Source: Candidatus Moranbacteria bacterium CG_4_9_14_3_um_filter_44_28 (lineage in GTDB: Bacteria; Patescibacteriota; Minisyncoccia; Moranbacterales; UBA11712). Taken from it: a stretch of 46,845 nt of DNA. A program made the position numbers and the translations under genes. The number at the start of each line of letters is the position of its first letter. The stretch's first letter is position 1. Positions 7,095-15,744 of the stretch are shown piece by piece. The DNA lies in contig PFVO01000043.1 of NCBI GenBank assembly GCA_002790655.1, positions 1-46,845 of the forward strand, given 5' to 3'. The notes under the pieces were generated by a model. It made no database searches. It worked only from the letters and a program-made list of their open reading frames with translations, and was not told the origin of the DNA.

Positions 7095-7123
7095 TATTAT
7101 CCGAGATCCGATCTCGAATAATA
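7095..7123. promoter_or_regulatory. 29-bp palindrome between murJ and the 77-aa gene
   Basis: TATTAT(C)CGAGATC and GATCTCG(A)ATAATA are reverse complements except for one position, centred on 7109. No T-run follows on either strand, so a dimeric-repressor operator or an RNA-processing hairpin is as likely as a terminator. Confidence 0.45.
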
Positions 7124-7136
7124 CCTTATACAAGCC

Positions 7137-8771
7137 CTATATCCCGCTCGCTTCTGTCGGGTCTTCGGGTAAAGTCTGGCGAAAACGGAAAATTTTTCCA
7201 GTAAGAAGTCTTTTGACGGATTCGAATTCTTCAAGCCGCAGGAACTGCGAGAAAAGGAGATAAACGAGAATTCCGGCGCCGCCGCTCGTCAAAAGTTGCG
7301 TGAAAACTCCAACAAAAGTGTCCAGATTAGTGTAGGGCCCGATGAGATATTTGACAAGCTGGGCCGTGAGTCCCGCAGAGAGCGCGGCAATCGCGAATTT
7401 TGCGACTGACGAGACTATTTTTTTATCATCAAGATCCCCCAGCTTGCGGCGAAGAATAAAAAACAGAAGGAGCATATTAGTGATACTCGCGGCGGAGAAC
7501 GCCCAGACAAGGCCGAGCACGCCGAATTTCATTGAAAGAAAAATTGCCAAACCCAGATTAATTGCTTCACTGACAAGGCCTGTTAAAAAAGGTATTCGGG
7601 TGTTATGGAGAGCGTAAAACGACCGCGCCAGAAGCGGCAGAGAACTTTGGGCAAAGAGGCTCACCGCAAAAATTCCCAGCGACTGAAAAGTGAGAATGGT
7701 GTCTTCCCAGTTGAATTTTCCCGATCCCAGAATTACCCGAACCGTTTGCGCCCGGAGAATGATAAGCAAAACGCTGGTCGGGATGACGAAATACAGGATT
7801 TGACGGAAGGTTTGGGAAAAATTTCGCACAAAAACTTCCCGCTCGTCTTTGGCGGCGTGATGCGACAAGACCGGGAAAACCGCCAGCGCGAAAGGAATGG
7901 CAAAAACTCCCAGCGGAAAACTCTGCAGGTTGTTGGCAAAATTGAAAACAGCGAGACTCCCGGCGGCAAGAGTTGAAGCGATTATTGTAATGATGAGCAA
8001 ATTTATCTGCGTCACGGCCAGTCCCATTGTGCGGGGAATCATAAGCTTTAAAACTTTTCGAAGATGATGATTTTTGAAATGGAAAAGAGGCGTGAAAGAA
8101 AAACCGGTTGTTTTCACGGCTGGGTATTGAAGAAACATATGAAGAAAAGCTCCGAGGACAACACCCCAGGCAAGTCCGGCGATGCCGAATGGCTTTACGA
8201 AGAACAAGACACCGATGATTATTCCGAGGTTATACATTATCGGCGCCAGTGAATAAACCAAAAATCTTTTGAAAGAATTGAGAATGCCGCCGAAAATTCC
8301 GCTCACGCCCAAAAAAATCGGGCTCAAGAACATTATTCTTGTGAGGTGAATGACCTGCGTCATCTTTTCGCCGGAGAATCCGGGAGTGATCAGCCTCATC
8401 AGCTGCGGCGTGAAAATTGCAAAAATAGCGCTAATTGCAAGTAATACCAAAAGAGCTACGCTCAAAAGATTATTGGCAAGATTCCAGGCTTCTTTTTCTT
8501 CGTCTCTTGCGATAAGGCTTGTAAAAACAGGAATGAACGCGGCGCTTAAAGCTCCAAGAATAAGAAGATTATAAATCAAATCCGGCACCCGAAAAGCGGC
8601 GTAATAGACGTCGAGCGTATCCCCTGCTCCGAATTGAGAAGCCAAAATCCGGTCGCGGATGAGTCCCAGTACCCGGCTCAAAACACCCGCCGCGGCAATA
8701 ATAAGCGCGGCGGAGTTGATGGATGAGGAGGGATGGGAGTTGGTGAGTTTATTGGTTAGGGTTTTGATCAC
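7137..8771 (-). CDS. murJ: Lipid II flippase MurJ
   Basis: 544-aa MOP/MATE-superfamily protein with about 14 TM helices and the MurJ signature near the N-terminus (GVLSRVLGLIRDRILASQFG, then DVYYAAFRVPD). It flips lipid-linked peptidoglycan precursor to the outer face of the membrane. It belongs functionally with mraY (31036-32124). The start appears to be GTG at 8771, as no ATG precedes the conserved N-terminus. It lies 118 nt downstream of the DUF4012 gene. Confidence 0.93.
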   Translation of the reverse strand: MIKTLTNKLTNSHPSSSINSAALIIAAAGVLSRVLGLIRDRILASQFGAGDTLDVYYAAFRVPDLIYNLLILGALSAAFIPVFTSLIARDEEKEAWNLANNLLSVALLVLLAISAIFAIFTPQLMRLITPGFSGEKMTQVIHLTRIMFLSPIFLGVSGIFGGILNSFKRFLVYSLAPIMYNLGIIIGVLFFVKPFGIAGLAWGVVLGAFLHMFLQYPAVKTTGFSFTPLFHFKNHHLRKVLKLMIPRTMGLAVTQINLLIITIIASTLAAGSLAVFNFANNLQSFPLGVFAIPFALAVFPVLSHHAAKDEREVFVRNFSQTFRQILYFVIPTSVLLIILRAQTVRVILGSGKFNWEDTILTFQSLGIFAVSLFAQSSLPLLARSFYALHNTRIPFLTGLVSEAINLGLAIFLSMKFGVLGLVWAFSAASITNMLLLFFILRRKLGDLDDKKIVSSVAKFAIAALSAGLTAQLVKYLIGPYTNLDTFVGVFTQLLTSGGAGILVYLLFSQFLRLEEFESVKRLLTGKIFRFRQTLPEDPTEASGI

Positions 8772-8805
8772 GATGAATTACTTTGATATCAAAAAGTAAA
8801 TATAA

Positions 8806-8844
8806 AAAAGCAAAAATTTGGCGTCTGGCTTCGCCAGTCAAATT
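8806..8844 (-). terminator. Terminator after the DUF4012 gene
   Basis: The stems AATTTG/CAAATT (8815-8820/8839-8844) and CTGGC/GCCAG (8825-8829/8833-8837) stack around loop TTC. On the minus strand the structure is followed by T-rich sequence (8816-8801). It lies between the DUF4012 stop (8890) and the murJ start (8771). Confidence 0.55.
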
Positions 8845-8889
8845 ATTTTTGTTTTTAATATGTATATTTTCTATTTACTATTTAATATT

Positions 8890-11289
8890 TTATTTCTCTA
8901 CTGCTATTCCCATAAACCTATCCGTATTCAAAGTAGTGTCTAGTCTGACAGCACTTCTGTCTAGTGTTGTGTTTTCCGGCCAGTGCCAAATGGTTTTCAT
9001 ATTTTCCGGCAATTTTATTTCCGAAATTAGTTTGCTTCCCATGCTTCCCGATTGTTTTTGAAAAAGCGTTGAAAATGAATCGGCCGGATGGTGGAGCGAA
9101 TCAAAATTCAGCCTGAAGGGCAGAATATATTTATAAGTAATCTTTGCTTGCTCGCCCGGGCTGACATAAACCCAGTTGGCAAAAACAGTTTTGTGGTTTT
9201 CATCGTAAGCCCTCGTCCCGGTTTCTTCGTCCACTTGCGTCGAAACCTCATTGACCTCAACCTGCGGGTCTTTTTTGAATCCGAGCGTCTTATAATCCAA
9301 CGGCGGCGAAACGAATTCGCGGGTCTGGCCGCTCGCTTCAAGTAGTTTCGATCCTTCCGGAACATAAACGCGCAGCCAGTCTCCATTCACTTTGTTCCAC
9401 CAGTCATATTTTTTATTTCCTCCGTTGTGTTTTCGCGTTATAGAGACCGTATCCACAATGCTCCCGTCATCCTGAATTTCGCTTCGGTGCTCGATTGTTT
9501 CGTCAATCACGCCGTCGGTTTTGAAGCCGTTAATATTAGTATTGACGACGCTCAAATAATCTTTTTGCGCGTTGAGAATTTCTCCCGACCAGTTTTCTTC
9601 GGAAATCAGTTTTTGAACGTTGAAATTTTTTGAATAAAGCAAGAGCTGTTTTTCATCGAGGGATTTATCAAGCACTGACAAAACATGCATCATCTGCAGG
9701 GCTTCTTTCGTGTTGAAAACTTTGTCAAGTATCTTCGGCATCAGGTCAGCAATGAATTTTTTCGGCTGGTTTTCCTCTTTATTGTAATCAACCTCAATTT
9801 CGTACTGCGTCTTTTCAATGAAATTTTTCGCATCAACGGTTGTGTCGTATTCCGGCATTTCGATGGGGCCGGTGATTTCGAGAAGATCCTGAATTACATT
9901 TGGAGTCATGGCAATCACACCATCCACCGTCGGCCCGCCGGTTTTTTCATAAAACCAGGAAACTTTTTCGGCTGAAGTCGGAAAATTGGGAAACCAGTTG
10001 GCGTCGTGCATCGTCCAGACAGCGCTCATTTTCTGAATCGGTTCAGGTGGGATGATGCGGGCTTTGAGCTGCCCGTCGGGATTGTAAATATCATCCACAA
10101 ACAATTTTTTCACCCGGCCATTTGAAATGTCAAGAATTCCATAGCTCCCGATAAACCCGCCAGTGGCCCGCATTTCCTGATTATTTTGAAAAAGAAACAA
10201 AAATTTTCTCGGCCCGTTGTATCCCAAGACGTCAAGAAATATCTGGGAATAATCAAGGAAACTTTTGAGGCTGGCGTTTGCGACGGGCAGTTTTTCTTTG
10301 AGTTCCAAAAATTGCGGTTTTATTTCTTCGGGAAGATCTTCCAAATTGACCTTGCTGATATTTCCCTCCGCTTTTTCGAGCTCATCACGGGCGCTTTGAA
10401 CGCCGGAGCGCAGATTGAGAAATATATCGGTGAGCGCCGGACTGTTTTTTTCGTTTTGATCCAGCGGATTTTCGAGTGAGCCGAGAACTTTTGCCGACTC
10501 GGACATTTTTTTGCCGGCCAGAGCCAAATTTTCTCCGGCTGAAATGACATAATTGGCGCTGGCGAGTTTCGATATGCCGGGAACAAATCTCAAAATTTCA
10601 CTAAAGCCTCCTCCGATTCTCCCGATTTCATTTTTTGCTTCGTTTAATATTTCATAAGACTGCTCGAAGTTCACAGCGGCGCTGTCAAATTTCCTCGAGG
10701 CGAAATTGTCTTTGGCCTGGGCGAGTTGCCCGAGTGCTTCTTGGCTGTTTTTGAGAAGAGATGTTTTTGTGTCGAAACCTTTCTTTATAAGACCAACAGC
10801 GGGAACAATGAGCGAAAAAATTATCAACACGCCCGCAAAACTCGACGCGTAACTGAATTTCAGGCGGGGAATAATTTTTTCCGGAAAAGGCTGCGTTTCG
10901 GCGTCGAGATATTTTTCCCGTTTATACTTCTTTTTCCGTTCGGATTTCAGCCTTTTTGTTTTTAATGAGCCGATAATATCTTCGGCTGATTTTTCTGCCT
11001 CTTCCGGCAGTTCGTAACCGGCGAATACTCCCGAATCTTCCGGGATTCTTGGGATGAAATCATCAGAAATAATTTTTCCCAATTGAACGATGTTTGCCCG
11101 GCGCGGTTCTTCATGCGGGATTTCGCAGTCAAATTCACCCCGCGGCGATGAGTCCCGCTCAACTCTCTTTTTTTCCGGAACAATAATGGTTCTCCGAACG
11201 CCCCGGATTTTTTCCAAATCTAAAGAGCCATCCTGTCGGGTGGGACGAACGTCGAACATCTGGGATAAAATGTTTTTTCGTTTGGACAT
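8890..11289 (-). CDS. DUF4012 domain protein, membrane anchored
   Basis: Roughly 800 aa. A charged cytoplasmic region of about 140 residues is followed by one TM helix (near 150-170) and a large external part. That part carries a coiled-coil-like segment and the DUF4012 core, recognisable by NNQEMRATGGFIGSYG and DDIYNPDG. DUF4012 proteins recur next to glycosyltransferases and exopolysaccharide genes in Patescibacteria and Actinobacteria. The function is unproven, but a role in surface-polymer attachment or remodelling fits. I prefer ATG at 11289 (MSKRKN); a TTG at 11304 is possible. It begins 18 nt after the first GT4 gene stops, so it joins the glycan cluster. Confidence 0.9.
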   Translation of the reverse strand: MSKRKNILSQMFDVRPTRQDGSLDLEKIRGVRRTIIVPEKKRVERDSSPRGEFDCEIPHEEPRRANIVQLGKIISDDFIPRIPEDSGVFAGYELPEEAEKSAEDIIGSLKTKRLKSERKKKYKREKYLDAETQPFPEKIIPRLKFSYASSFAGVLIIFSLIVPAVGLIKKGFDTKTSLLKNSQEALGQLAQAKDNFASRKFDSAAVNFEQSYEILNEAKNEIGRIGGGFSEILRFVPGISKLASANYVISAGENLALAGKKMSESAKVLGSLENPLDQNEKNSPALTDIFLNLRSGVQSARDELEKAEGNISKVNLEDLPEEIKPQFLELKEKLPVANASLKSFLDYSQIFLDVLGYNGPRKFLFLFQNNQEMRATGGFIGSYGILDISNGRVKKLFVDDIYNPDGQLKARIIPPEPIQKMSAVWTMHDANWFPNFPTSAEKVSWFYEKTGGPTVDGVIAMTPNVIQDLLEITGPIEMPEYDTTVDAKNFIEKTQYEIEVDYNKEENQPKKFIADLMPKILDKVFNTKEALQMMHVLSVLDKSLDEKQLLLYSKNFNVQKLISEENWSGEILNAQKDYLSVVNTNINGFKTDGVIDETIEHRSEIQDDGSIVDTVSITRKHNGGNKKYDWWNKVNGDWLRVYVPEGSKLLEASGQTREFVSPPLDYKTLGFKKDPQVEVNEVSTQVDEETGTRAYDENHKTVFANWVYVSPGEQAKITYKYILPFRLNFDSLHHPADSFSTLFQKQSGSMGSKLISEIKLPENMKTIWHWPENTTLDRSAVRLDTTLNTDRFMGIAVEK

Positions 11290-11307
11290 AAACCGATGTT
11301 CCAAGAT

Positions 11308-12465
11308 TTAGTCTTGGGAAGCGTCATAGTAAATCTCCAGCGTTTCCCTTGCCATCTTTTCCCAGCTGTATTTCTTGATCTGTTCCTGTCCCGCGGCAAT
11401 CAGTTTTTTTCGCAGTTCGTTGTCAGTGGCAACTTTTTCAACTGCTTCAGCTATTTCACCCAAGGCATTCGGATCGAAATAACAAGCGGCATTCCCGAGA
11501 ACTTCCGGAAGGCAGGACGCGTTTGAGCTCACAACTGGGAGATTGCGGGCCATAGCTTCGAGCGGCGGCAATCCGAAACCTTCATAAAGCGACGGAAAGA
11601 CATAAAGCAATGCTTCGCGATAGACGGCTCCCAGATCTTCATCAGGAACAAAATCGGTAAAAGCAATTTGTTTCACCCAGTTATCCCTGACGAATTTTTT
11701 CAGCTTTTTGTAAAAATAATCCTCTTTCCCAACCAGAACTAGATGCAGGTGCGGGTGTTTTCTCGCGACCTCTCTGAACACCAAAACCAGCCTCTCTAGA
11801 TTTTTGTGAGGGTAGGCGTTTCCGACATACAAGATGTACGGTTTTATTATACCATATTTTTTCAAAATGTTCCTGGCTGTGTCTTTGGCGGGCGTACTGG
11901 CAATGTCCACGGCCTCATAAGTGACAAAAACTTTTTCTTCCGGAACATGAAAATGCTCGATAATATCTTTTTGGGTGTGTTTTGACACAGCGATTATTTT
12001 TTGAGCTTTTTGGATGGCGTTTTTGATAATTTTTTTATAAGCTGTTTTTTTGATGAAATACAGGAGTGGCGACAAAGTCGAAGCCCGTCGGGTTGGATAG
12101 TGAAAAAGGATGAGATCATGAATGGTGACGACAAATTTTCCTTTCCAGGAAATTGGAACATTGAAATGCGGGAAATGGACAAGGTCAAGGTTATGTTTTT
12201 TGAGAATTCCGGGAAGCTGCAACTGCTCCCGAATTCCGTACCAGGGAATATTAGCCAGCACCTTGGTAAAATTTTTGCCCGAGGGCTGATACTCTTCCCA
12301 ATTTTCCTTTCTTAAAAATATAAAATACTGATTTTCTTTGTCCCAGCCAGAGGCTGGTCCGCCTTGGGCGGAGATTTTTCCGAGATTTTCGATTAATTTT
12401 TGAGTATATCGCCCGAGGCCTTTTCCAATCGAGCCAAAAAACCGGGCGTCAATGCCGATTCTCAT
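11308..12465 (-). CDS. GT4-family glycosyltransferase
   Basis: GT-B fold retaining glycosyltransferase of about 385 aa, probably adding a sugar to a lipid-linked surface glycan at the inner membrane face. The N-terminus is MRIGIDARFFG, and the donor-binding half carries YVGNAYPHKNLERLV and the E-x7-E region SLYEGFGLPPLEAMA. Residues around 43-53 (AQGGPASGWD) are encoded by a 30-bp double hairpin (12343-12372) inserted in frame before KENQYFIFL. The start is taken as ATG at 12465 (a TTG at 12477 is less likely). It overlaps the end of the next GT4 gene by 17 nt. Confidence 0.92.
   Translation of the reverse strand: MRIGIDARFFGSIGKGLGRYTQKLIENLGKISAQGGPASGWDKENQYFIFLRKENWEEYQPSGKNFTKVLANIPWYGIREQLQLPGILKKHNLDLVHFPHFNVPISWKGKFVVTIHDLILFHYPTRRASTLSPLLYFIKKTAYKKIIKNAIQKAQKIIAVSKHTQKDIIEHFHVPEEKVFVTYEAVDIASTPAKDTARNILKKYGIIKPYILYVGNAYPHKNLERLVLVFREVARKHPHLHLVLVGKEDYFYKKLKKFVRDNWVKQIAFTDFVPDEDLGAVYREALLYVFPSLYEGFGLPPLEAMARNLPVVSSNASCLPEVLGNAACYFDPNALGEIAEAVEKVATDNELRKKLIAAGQEQIKKYSWEKMARETLEIYYDASQD
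12343..12372. repeat. 30-bp double-hairpin insertion in a glycosyltransferase gene
   Basis: CCAGCC-AGA-GGCTGG (12343-12357) and TCCGCC-TTG-GGCGGA (12358-12372) are two adjacent perfect 6-bp hairpins totalling exactly 30 bp, or ten codons. They add a Gly/Ala/Ser-rich ten-residue loop to the encoded enzyme. Confidence 0.75.
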
Positions 12466-13684
12466 GAATTTCTTCAATTATTTTTAGAGTGCTTGCAGCG
12501 CATTTTTTCCAATTGAATTTTTGAGCTTGCTTAAGTCCTTTTTCCTTGAGCTTGCTGCGCAATTTTTCGTCTGTGAGAATAGCCTCCATTGCCTCGGCAA
12601 TTTCGTCCGGCCGGTGAGGACTGACCAAAATAGCGGTGTTTCCGACGACTTCGGAAAGAGAAGAGTTGTTTGACGCAATGACTGGAGTTCCGCAAGCCAT
12701 TGCTTCGAGAACCGGAAGGCCGAAGCCTTCAAAATGCGAGGGATAAACGAAAAGCGAAGCGAGGTTGAAAATATAAGGCCGGTCCTCTCTTTTAATATAC
12801 CCGCAAATTGCGATATTCTCTTTTTTCTTATCCATTATATCACGGCAAAGCGGATTGATATTACCCGCCAGAACCAGTTTATATTTTTCAAGTTTGGGGT
12901 TGTTGCGCAGGAGATTTTTATAAGCCTTGATTACGGAAGTGATATTTTTGCGGGGTTCGATATTTCCCAAATAGAGAATGAATTTATAGGGAAGTTTGTA
13001 TTTTTTCTGTGCTTCCAATAATTTCGGATCATTTCGGTCGATTATTCTGAAGTCGCCGGACACCCCGTGATAAACGACTCCAATCTTTCCGGAATTGATT
13101 TTATAAATTTCTTTGAGATCTTTTTTGGTCGATTCAGAAACGGCGATGATCCGTTCTGATTTCTGGGCAATGCGCCGGGGATTTACGAAATAGTAATGCC
13201 AGAGGCAGGTCTTTCGCGTAAAAAATTCCGGAAAACGCTCAAAGGAAAGGTCGTGAAAAGTGGTAATTAACTCGCAGTTTTTACCCCGCACCAAATCATT
13301 GTTTTGGAATTTATTAGATAATTTTCTTATGCAGACGATATTGGGAGTGGATTTGGTGCGGGGTGAGCTCACTGCCAAGAAGTTTATATTAGGCGCAAAA
13401 AAAATATCCGTACCTTCAATCAGCCGATCCAGCTTTGGCCATCCGAAGTACCAGAGGAAAAAATTGAGAAGTTTGTTTGGCCAGCGTGATCTTTTTAGTT
13501 TGGCGTTGGGATATTTCTCAAAAAAATTAAAATTTCTGCTTTTTTGCTTGTATGAATTTGAAAATATGACGTACTCATTCTTTTCGTCAATTTCCAGCAA
13601 ATTGCGAACTAGCTCCAGCGCGTATTCCCCCACCCCGGATATTTTCTCTTCCTCGAGGCATCTCAAATCAATTCCAATTCGCAT
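12449..13684 (-). CDS. GT4-family glycosyltransferase carrying a 28-aa element insertion
   Basis: GT-B glycosyltransferase. The N-terminus is MRIGIDLRCLEE, then FFAPNINFL, then TTFHDLSFERFPEFF; the donor domain has YLGNIEPRKN and HFEGFGLPVLEAMACGTPVIAS. The segment from PRTKS to LVRGK (28 residues, encoded by the palindromic element at 13283-13364) splits the usual NINFL...TTFHDLSF region, where family members have only a short loop. The frame stays open, so an enlarged loop is expected rather than a knockout. I choose ATG at 13684, one nt after the Wzz-like stop; the longer reading from 13759 overlaps that gene. Confidence 0.92.
   Translation of the reverse strand: MRIGIDLRCLEEEKISGVGEYALELVRNLLEIDEKNEYVIFSNSYKQKSRNFNFFEKYPNAKLKRSRWPNKLLNFFLWYFGWPKLDRLIEGTDIFFAPNINFLAVSSPRTKSTPNIVCIRKLSNKFQNNDLVRGKNCELITTFHDLSFERFPEFFTRKTCLWHYYFVNPRRIAQKSERIIAVSESTKKDLKEIYKINSGKIGVVYHGVSGDFRIIDRNDPKLLEAQKKYKLPYKFILYLGNIEPRKNITSVIKAYKNLLRNNPKLEKYKLVLAGNINPLCRDIMDKKKENIAICGYIKREDRPYIFNLASLFVYPSHFEGFGLPVLEAMACGTPVIASNNSSLSEVVGNTAILVSPHRPDEIAEAMEAILTDEKLRSKLKEKGLKQAQKFNWKKCAASTLKIIEEIHENRH
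13283..13364. repeat. Palindromic element, copy in GT4 gene
   Basis: Perfect 15-bp inverted arms ACCCCGCACCAAATC (13283-13297) and GATTTGGTGCGGGGT (13350-13364) enclose 52 bp of AT-rich sequence. On the coding (minus) strand the element reads PRTKS...DLVRGK. The copy in gpmI has the same total length (82 bp) and reading phase. Confidence 0.85.
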
Positions 13685-13685
13685 T

Positions 13686-14300
13686 TCATTTATCCTCTGA
13701 AATATAATGTTTCCCGAAGGCAAGTAACATTCCAATAAATATTCCAATAAGCGCCGCAATTCCTAGGTTGATTCGCAAGTCCTGCGTATTTTTGAGAATT
13801 ACCAAATTGGTCATATTAACCGCGAACCAGTTCGGGTCACGGGTTTCGGAATTCAAACCTTTTGTTTTTTCCGAAGCGACCGAAGCGAGAGCGCCGGCAA
13901 TTTTTCTCGCTTCATCCTCCGTTTGAGTTGAAAATTTTACGCCGACTATCTCCGAAGATAATTTTTCCGCCTGGAGGCTTTTTCCAAGCTGACGCATTGA
14001 TTTTTTGTCCGATTCAACTCCGGCTTTTTCGAAAATGTCTTTCGCGACTCCGGGCGATTTCAGCCACTCGACAATCGTTTCGGCGAATTTCTCGTCGGCC
14101 TGCAGGCGGTAGAACTGGTCATAGCGATAATCGGCCGTGGATTGAGTTTCGGTCCGGCTGATATTGAGGAGAAGCGAAGCCGAATAGGTCTCGGATTTTT
14201 TCACCGACCAGGCATAGACAACCACGACGGCGATCAAGGTTGTATAGATTACAACCGAAATATTTTTTTTGATAATTTGATAGTATTCTTTAAGTTCCAT
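13686..14300 (-). CDS. Wzz-like chain-length determinant protein
   Basis: 204 aa with TM helices near residues 14-32 and 175-195 flanking an external domain that begins YSASLLLNISRTE. This is the two-helix layout of Wzz/polysaccharide co-polymerase proteins, which set polymer length in Wzy-type pathways. The C-terminal tail is short, with no tyrosine kinase domain. It is placed between GT4 genes and ends 1 nt before the next start, supporting a role in the same glycan pathway. Confidence 0.85.
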   Translation of the reverse strand: MELKEYYQIIKKNISVVIYTTLIAVVVVYAWSVKKSETYSASLLLNISRTETQSTADYRYDQFYRLQADEKFAETIVEWLKSPGVAKDIFEKAGVESDKKSMRQLGKSLQAEKLSSEIVGVKFSTQTEDEARKIAGALASVASEKTKGLNSETRDPNWFAVNMTNLVILKNTQDLRINLGIAALIGIFIGMLLAFGKHYISEDK

Positions 14301-14315
14301 AAATCATTGCTGCCA

Positions 14316-14430
14316 TCCCGACCGAGCGTAGCGAGCGGAGGGATCTTTGCTGAAAATAGTATGACTTACCATTGCTAGTGCACGAAGATTCCTCGGCTTC
14401 TTCCCGATAAATCGGGAATTCGCTCGGAAT
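14316..14430. repeat. Complex intergenic palindrome block
   Basis: ATCCCGACCGAGCG...GAGCGGAGGGATC in the left half faces GATTCCTCGGC...GCTCGGAATGAC in the right half, and the tight hairpin TTCCCGAT-AA-ATCGGGAA (14401-14418) lies inside. It fills most of the 146-nt gap between a GT4 gene and the Wzz-like gene. Such CGAGCG(T)AGCGAGCGG blocks are common intergenic repeats in bacterial genomes. A terminator or mRNA-stabilising role is possible. Confidence 0.6.
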
Positions 14431-14446
14431 GACAATAAAAATATTA

Positions 14447-15550
14447 TCAATTTTTCACGAAATGTCTTTGCAAGCTGTTTTCCACGTAGTCCTTTATTCT
14501 ACCCTTAAATATCTCTCTGTCAAATGGCAGAGCCCGCTCCCTGATTTTTTGCGGGTCAAATTTTTGGGAATCGAATTTTTTGAGTGCATCAACCAGGGAA
14601 TCGGAAGTCTGCTCGTCAAAAAATATTCCCTCAATTCCCTCGCGTACATGCTCGACTATATCTCCGCCCCGGAAAGAAATTATCGGCTTTCCGGCGACCA
14701 TAGCCTCAATGGCCACGATTCCAAAATCCTCTTCCTGGGGAAAAACGAAGGCTTTGGCTTCGGAATAGGTTCTGGCAAGCTCTTCTTCGCTCAAGCGCCC
14801 CGTGAAAATAATATTGGGCTTGGCCATTTTAGAAAGCCGTTTCATGTCCGGTCCCCGACCAATTATTTTTAAAGGCCAGCTTAATTCATTGAACGCTTCA
14901 ATGACAATATCAAAACGCTTATAAGTCATAAGACGTCCGACCATCAGAAAATAGTCAGCCGTTTTTTCGCCGATACGGAATTTATTCACGTCCACGGGCG
15001 GATTGATGACAATTGAATTTTTTTTGTAATATTTTTTAATTCGGCCGGCGACGAAATTTGAATTGGCAACATATTCATCCGGCCTTTCGGCGCTGATCCG
15101 GTCCCAAACGCGGATATAATTCATAAAAAAAGGAACAAGTTTTTTTACAAACTTTGGAAAGCCGAACTCCTCGATATATTTTTGGCAGTCGTCCCAGGCA
15201 TAGCGCATCGGCGTGTGGCAGTAGCAAAGGTGAAGAACGTTAGGCGGCGTGATAACCCCCTTGGCATAACTGGAAGAATCGGAAAGAACGATGTCATATT
15301 TTGAAAAATCAAACTGTTCAATGGCCGGCGGCATAAGAGGAGGGAAAATGCGGTGATTTTTGTGTGAATACGGAAAATTCTGAAGAAAGGATGTACAAAT
15401 TCTTTTTCCTTTGAAAATTCCGTGCGTTTTTTCTTCGTCGTAAATGAGTGTATAAATCGGCGCGTAGGGCCAAATTTCCGTGAAACATTCAAGCACCCTC
15501 TCCGCCCCGCCGTATTGGACGAGATAATCGTGGACTAAGGCGATTTTCAT
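14447..15550 (-). CDS. GT4-family glycosyltransferase
   Basis: 367 aa, GT-B fold. The N-terminus MKIALVHDYLVQYGGAERVL is the typical GT4 acceptor-domain start, CHTPMRYAWD follows, and the donor domain has VGRLMTYKRFD and EEDFGIVAIEAMVAGKPII. It probably transfers a hexose (mannosyltransferase-like) onto a lipid-linked surface glycan. It is preceded by its own promoter (15604-15632), so the GT/Wzz part of the cluster may be a unit separate from the upstream sugar transferase. Confidence 0.92.
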   Translation of the reverse strand: MKIALVHDYLVQYGGAERVLECFTEIWPYAPIYTLIYDEEKTHGIFKGKRICTSFLQNFPYSHKNHRIFPPLMPPAIEQFDFSKYDIVLSDSSSYAKGVITPPNVLHLCYCHTPMRYAWDDCQKYIEEFGFPKFVKKLVPFFMNYIRVWDRISAERPDEYVANSNFVAGRIKKYYKKNSIVINPPVDVNKFRIGEKTADYFLMVGRLMTYKRFDIVIEAFNELSWPLKIIGRGPDMKRLSKMAKPNIIFTGRLSEEELARTYSEAKAFVFPQEEDFGIVAIEAMVAGKPIISFRGGDIVEHVREGIEGIFFDEQTSDSLVDALKKFDSQKFDPQKIRERALPFDREIFKGRIKDYVENSLQRHFVKN

Positions 15551-15553
15551 GCA

Positions 15554-15600
15554 AGTGTGATGCTAATCTACTAATCTTATGCTAATCAACGAATTGCGAA
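15554..15600. repeat. Dispersed AT-rich intergenic repeat (copy 1)
   Basis: ATGCTAATCTACTAATCTT, then ATGCTAATCAACGAATTGCG. Close relatives (ATGCTAATCTACGAATAG, CAATCAACAAATTACGAAT) occur at 18920-18965, and looser ones at 32125-32200 (ACGAATTACGAACTAATTAC). All are intergenic. No coding potential is seen. Confidence 0.5.
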
Positions 15601-15603
15601 TAA

Positions 15604-15632
15604 ATTGTAGCTTTTTTAATGGATTTTGGCAA
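15604..15632 (-). promoter_or_regulatory. Promoter of the GT4/Wzz transcription unit
   Basis: On the minus strand TTGCCA (15632-15627), a 17-bp spacer and TACAAT (15609-15604). It lies 54 nt before the GT4 start at 15550, and its -35 box directly abuts the palindromic element at 15633-15744. Confidence 0.6.
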
Positions 15633-15744
15633 TTCATCCCTCACCATTTCCCGTCTTAATGTTAGTAAGCATAAACATATAATTATTTTTTGTATTTATA
15701 TTTTCCAATATATGGTATCAGAAATAAAAATGGTGAGGGATGAA
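15633..15744. repeat. Palindromic element, copy truncating a phosphoesterase gene
   Basis: 17-bp perfect arms TTCATCCCTCACCATTT (15633-15649) and AAATGGTGAGGGATGAA (15728-15744) bound 78 bp of AT-rich DNA. After the arm the sequence TTCCCGT matches the inner part of the gpmI copy (TTCCCGTGATTT). The element provides the last codons and stop of the truncated gene at 15683-16060. Confidence 0.8.

Noticed and set aside
8890-9061. Plus-strand hydrophobic frame at 8783-9061 and other long plus-strand frames across minus-strand genes
   Set aside because: They overlap well-supported minus-strand genes, have no ribosome sites and show no recognisable domains, so I treat them as shadows.
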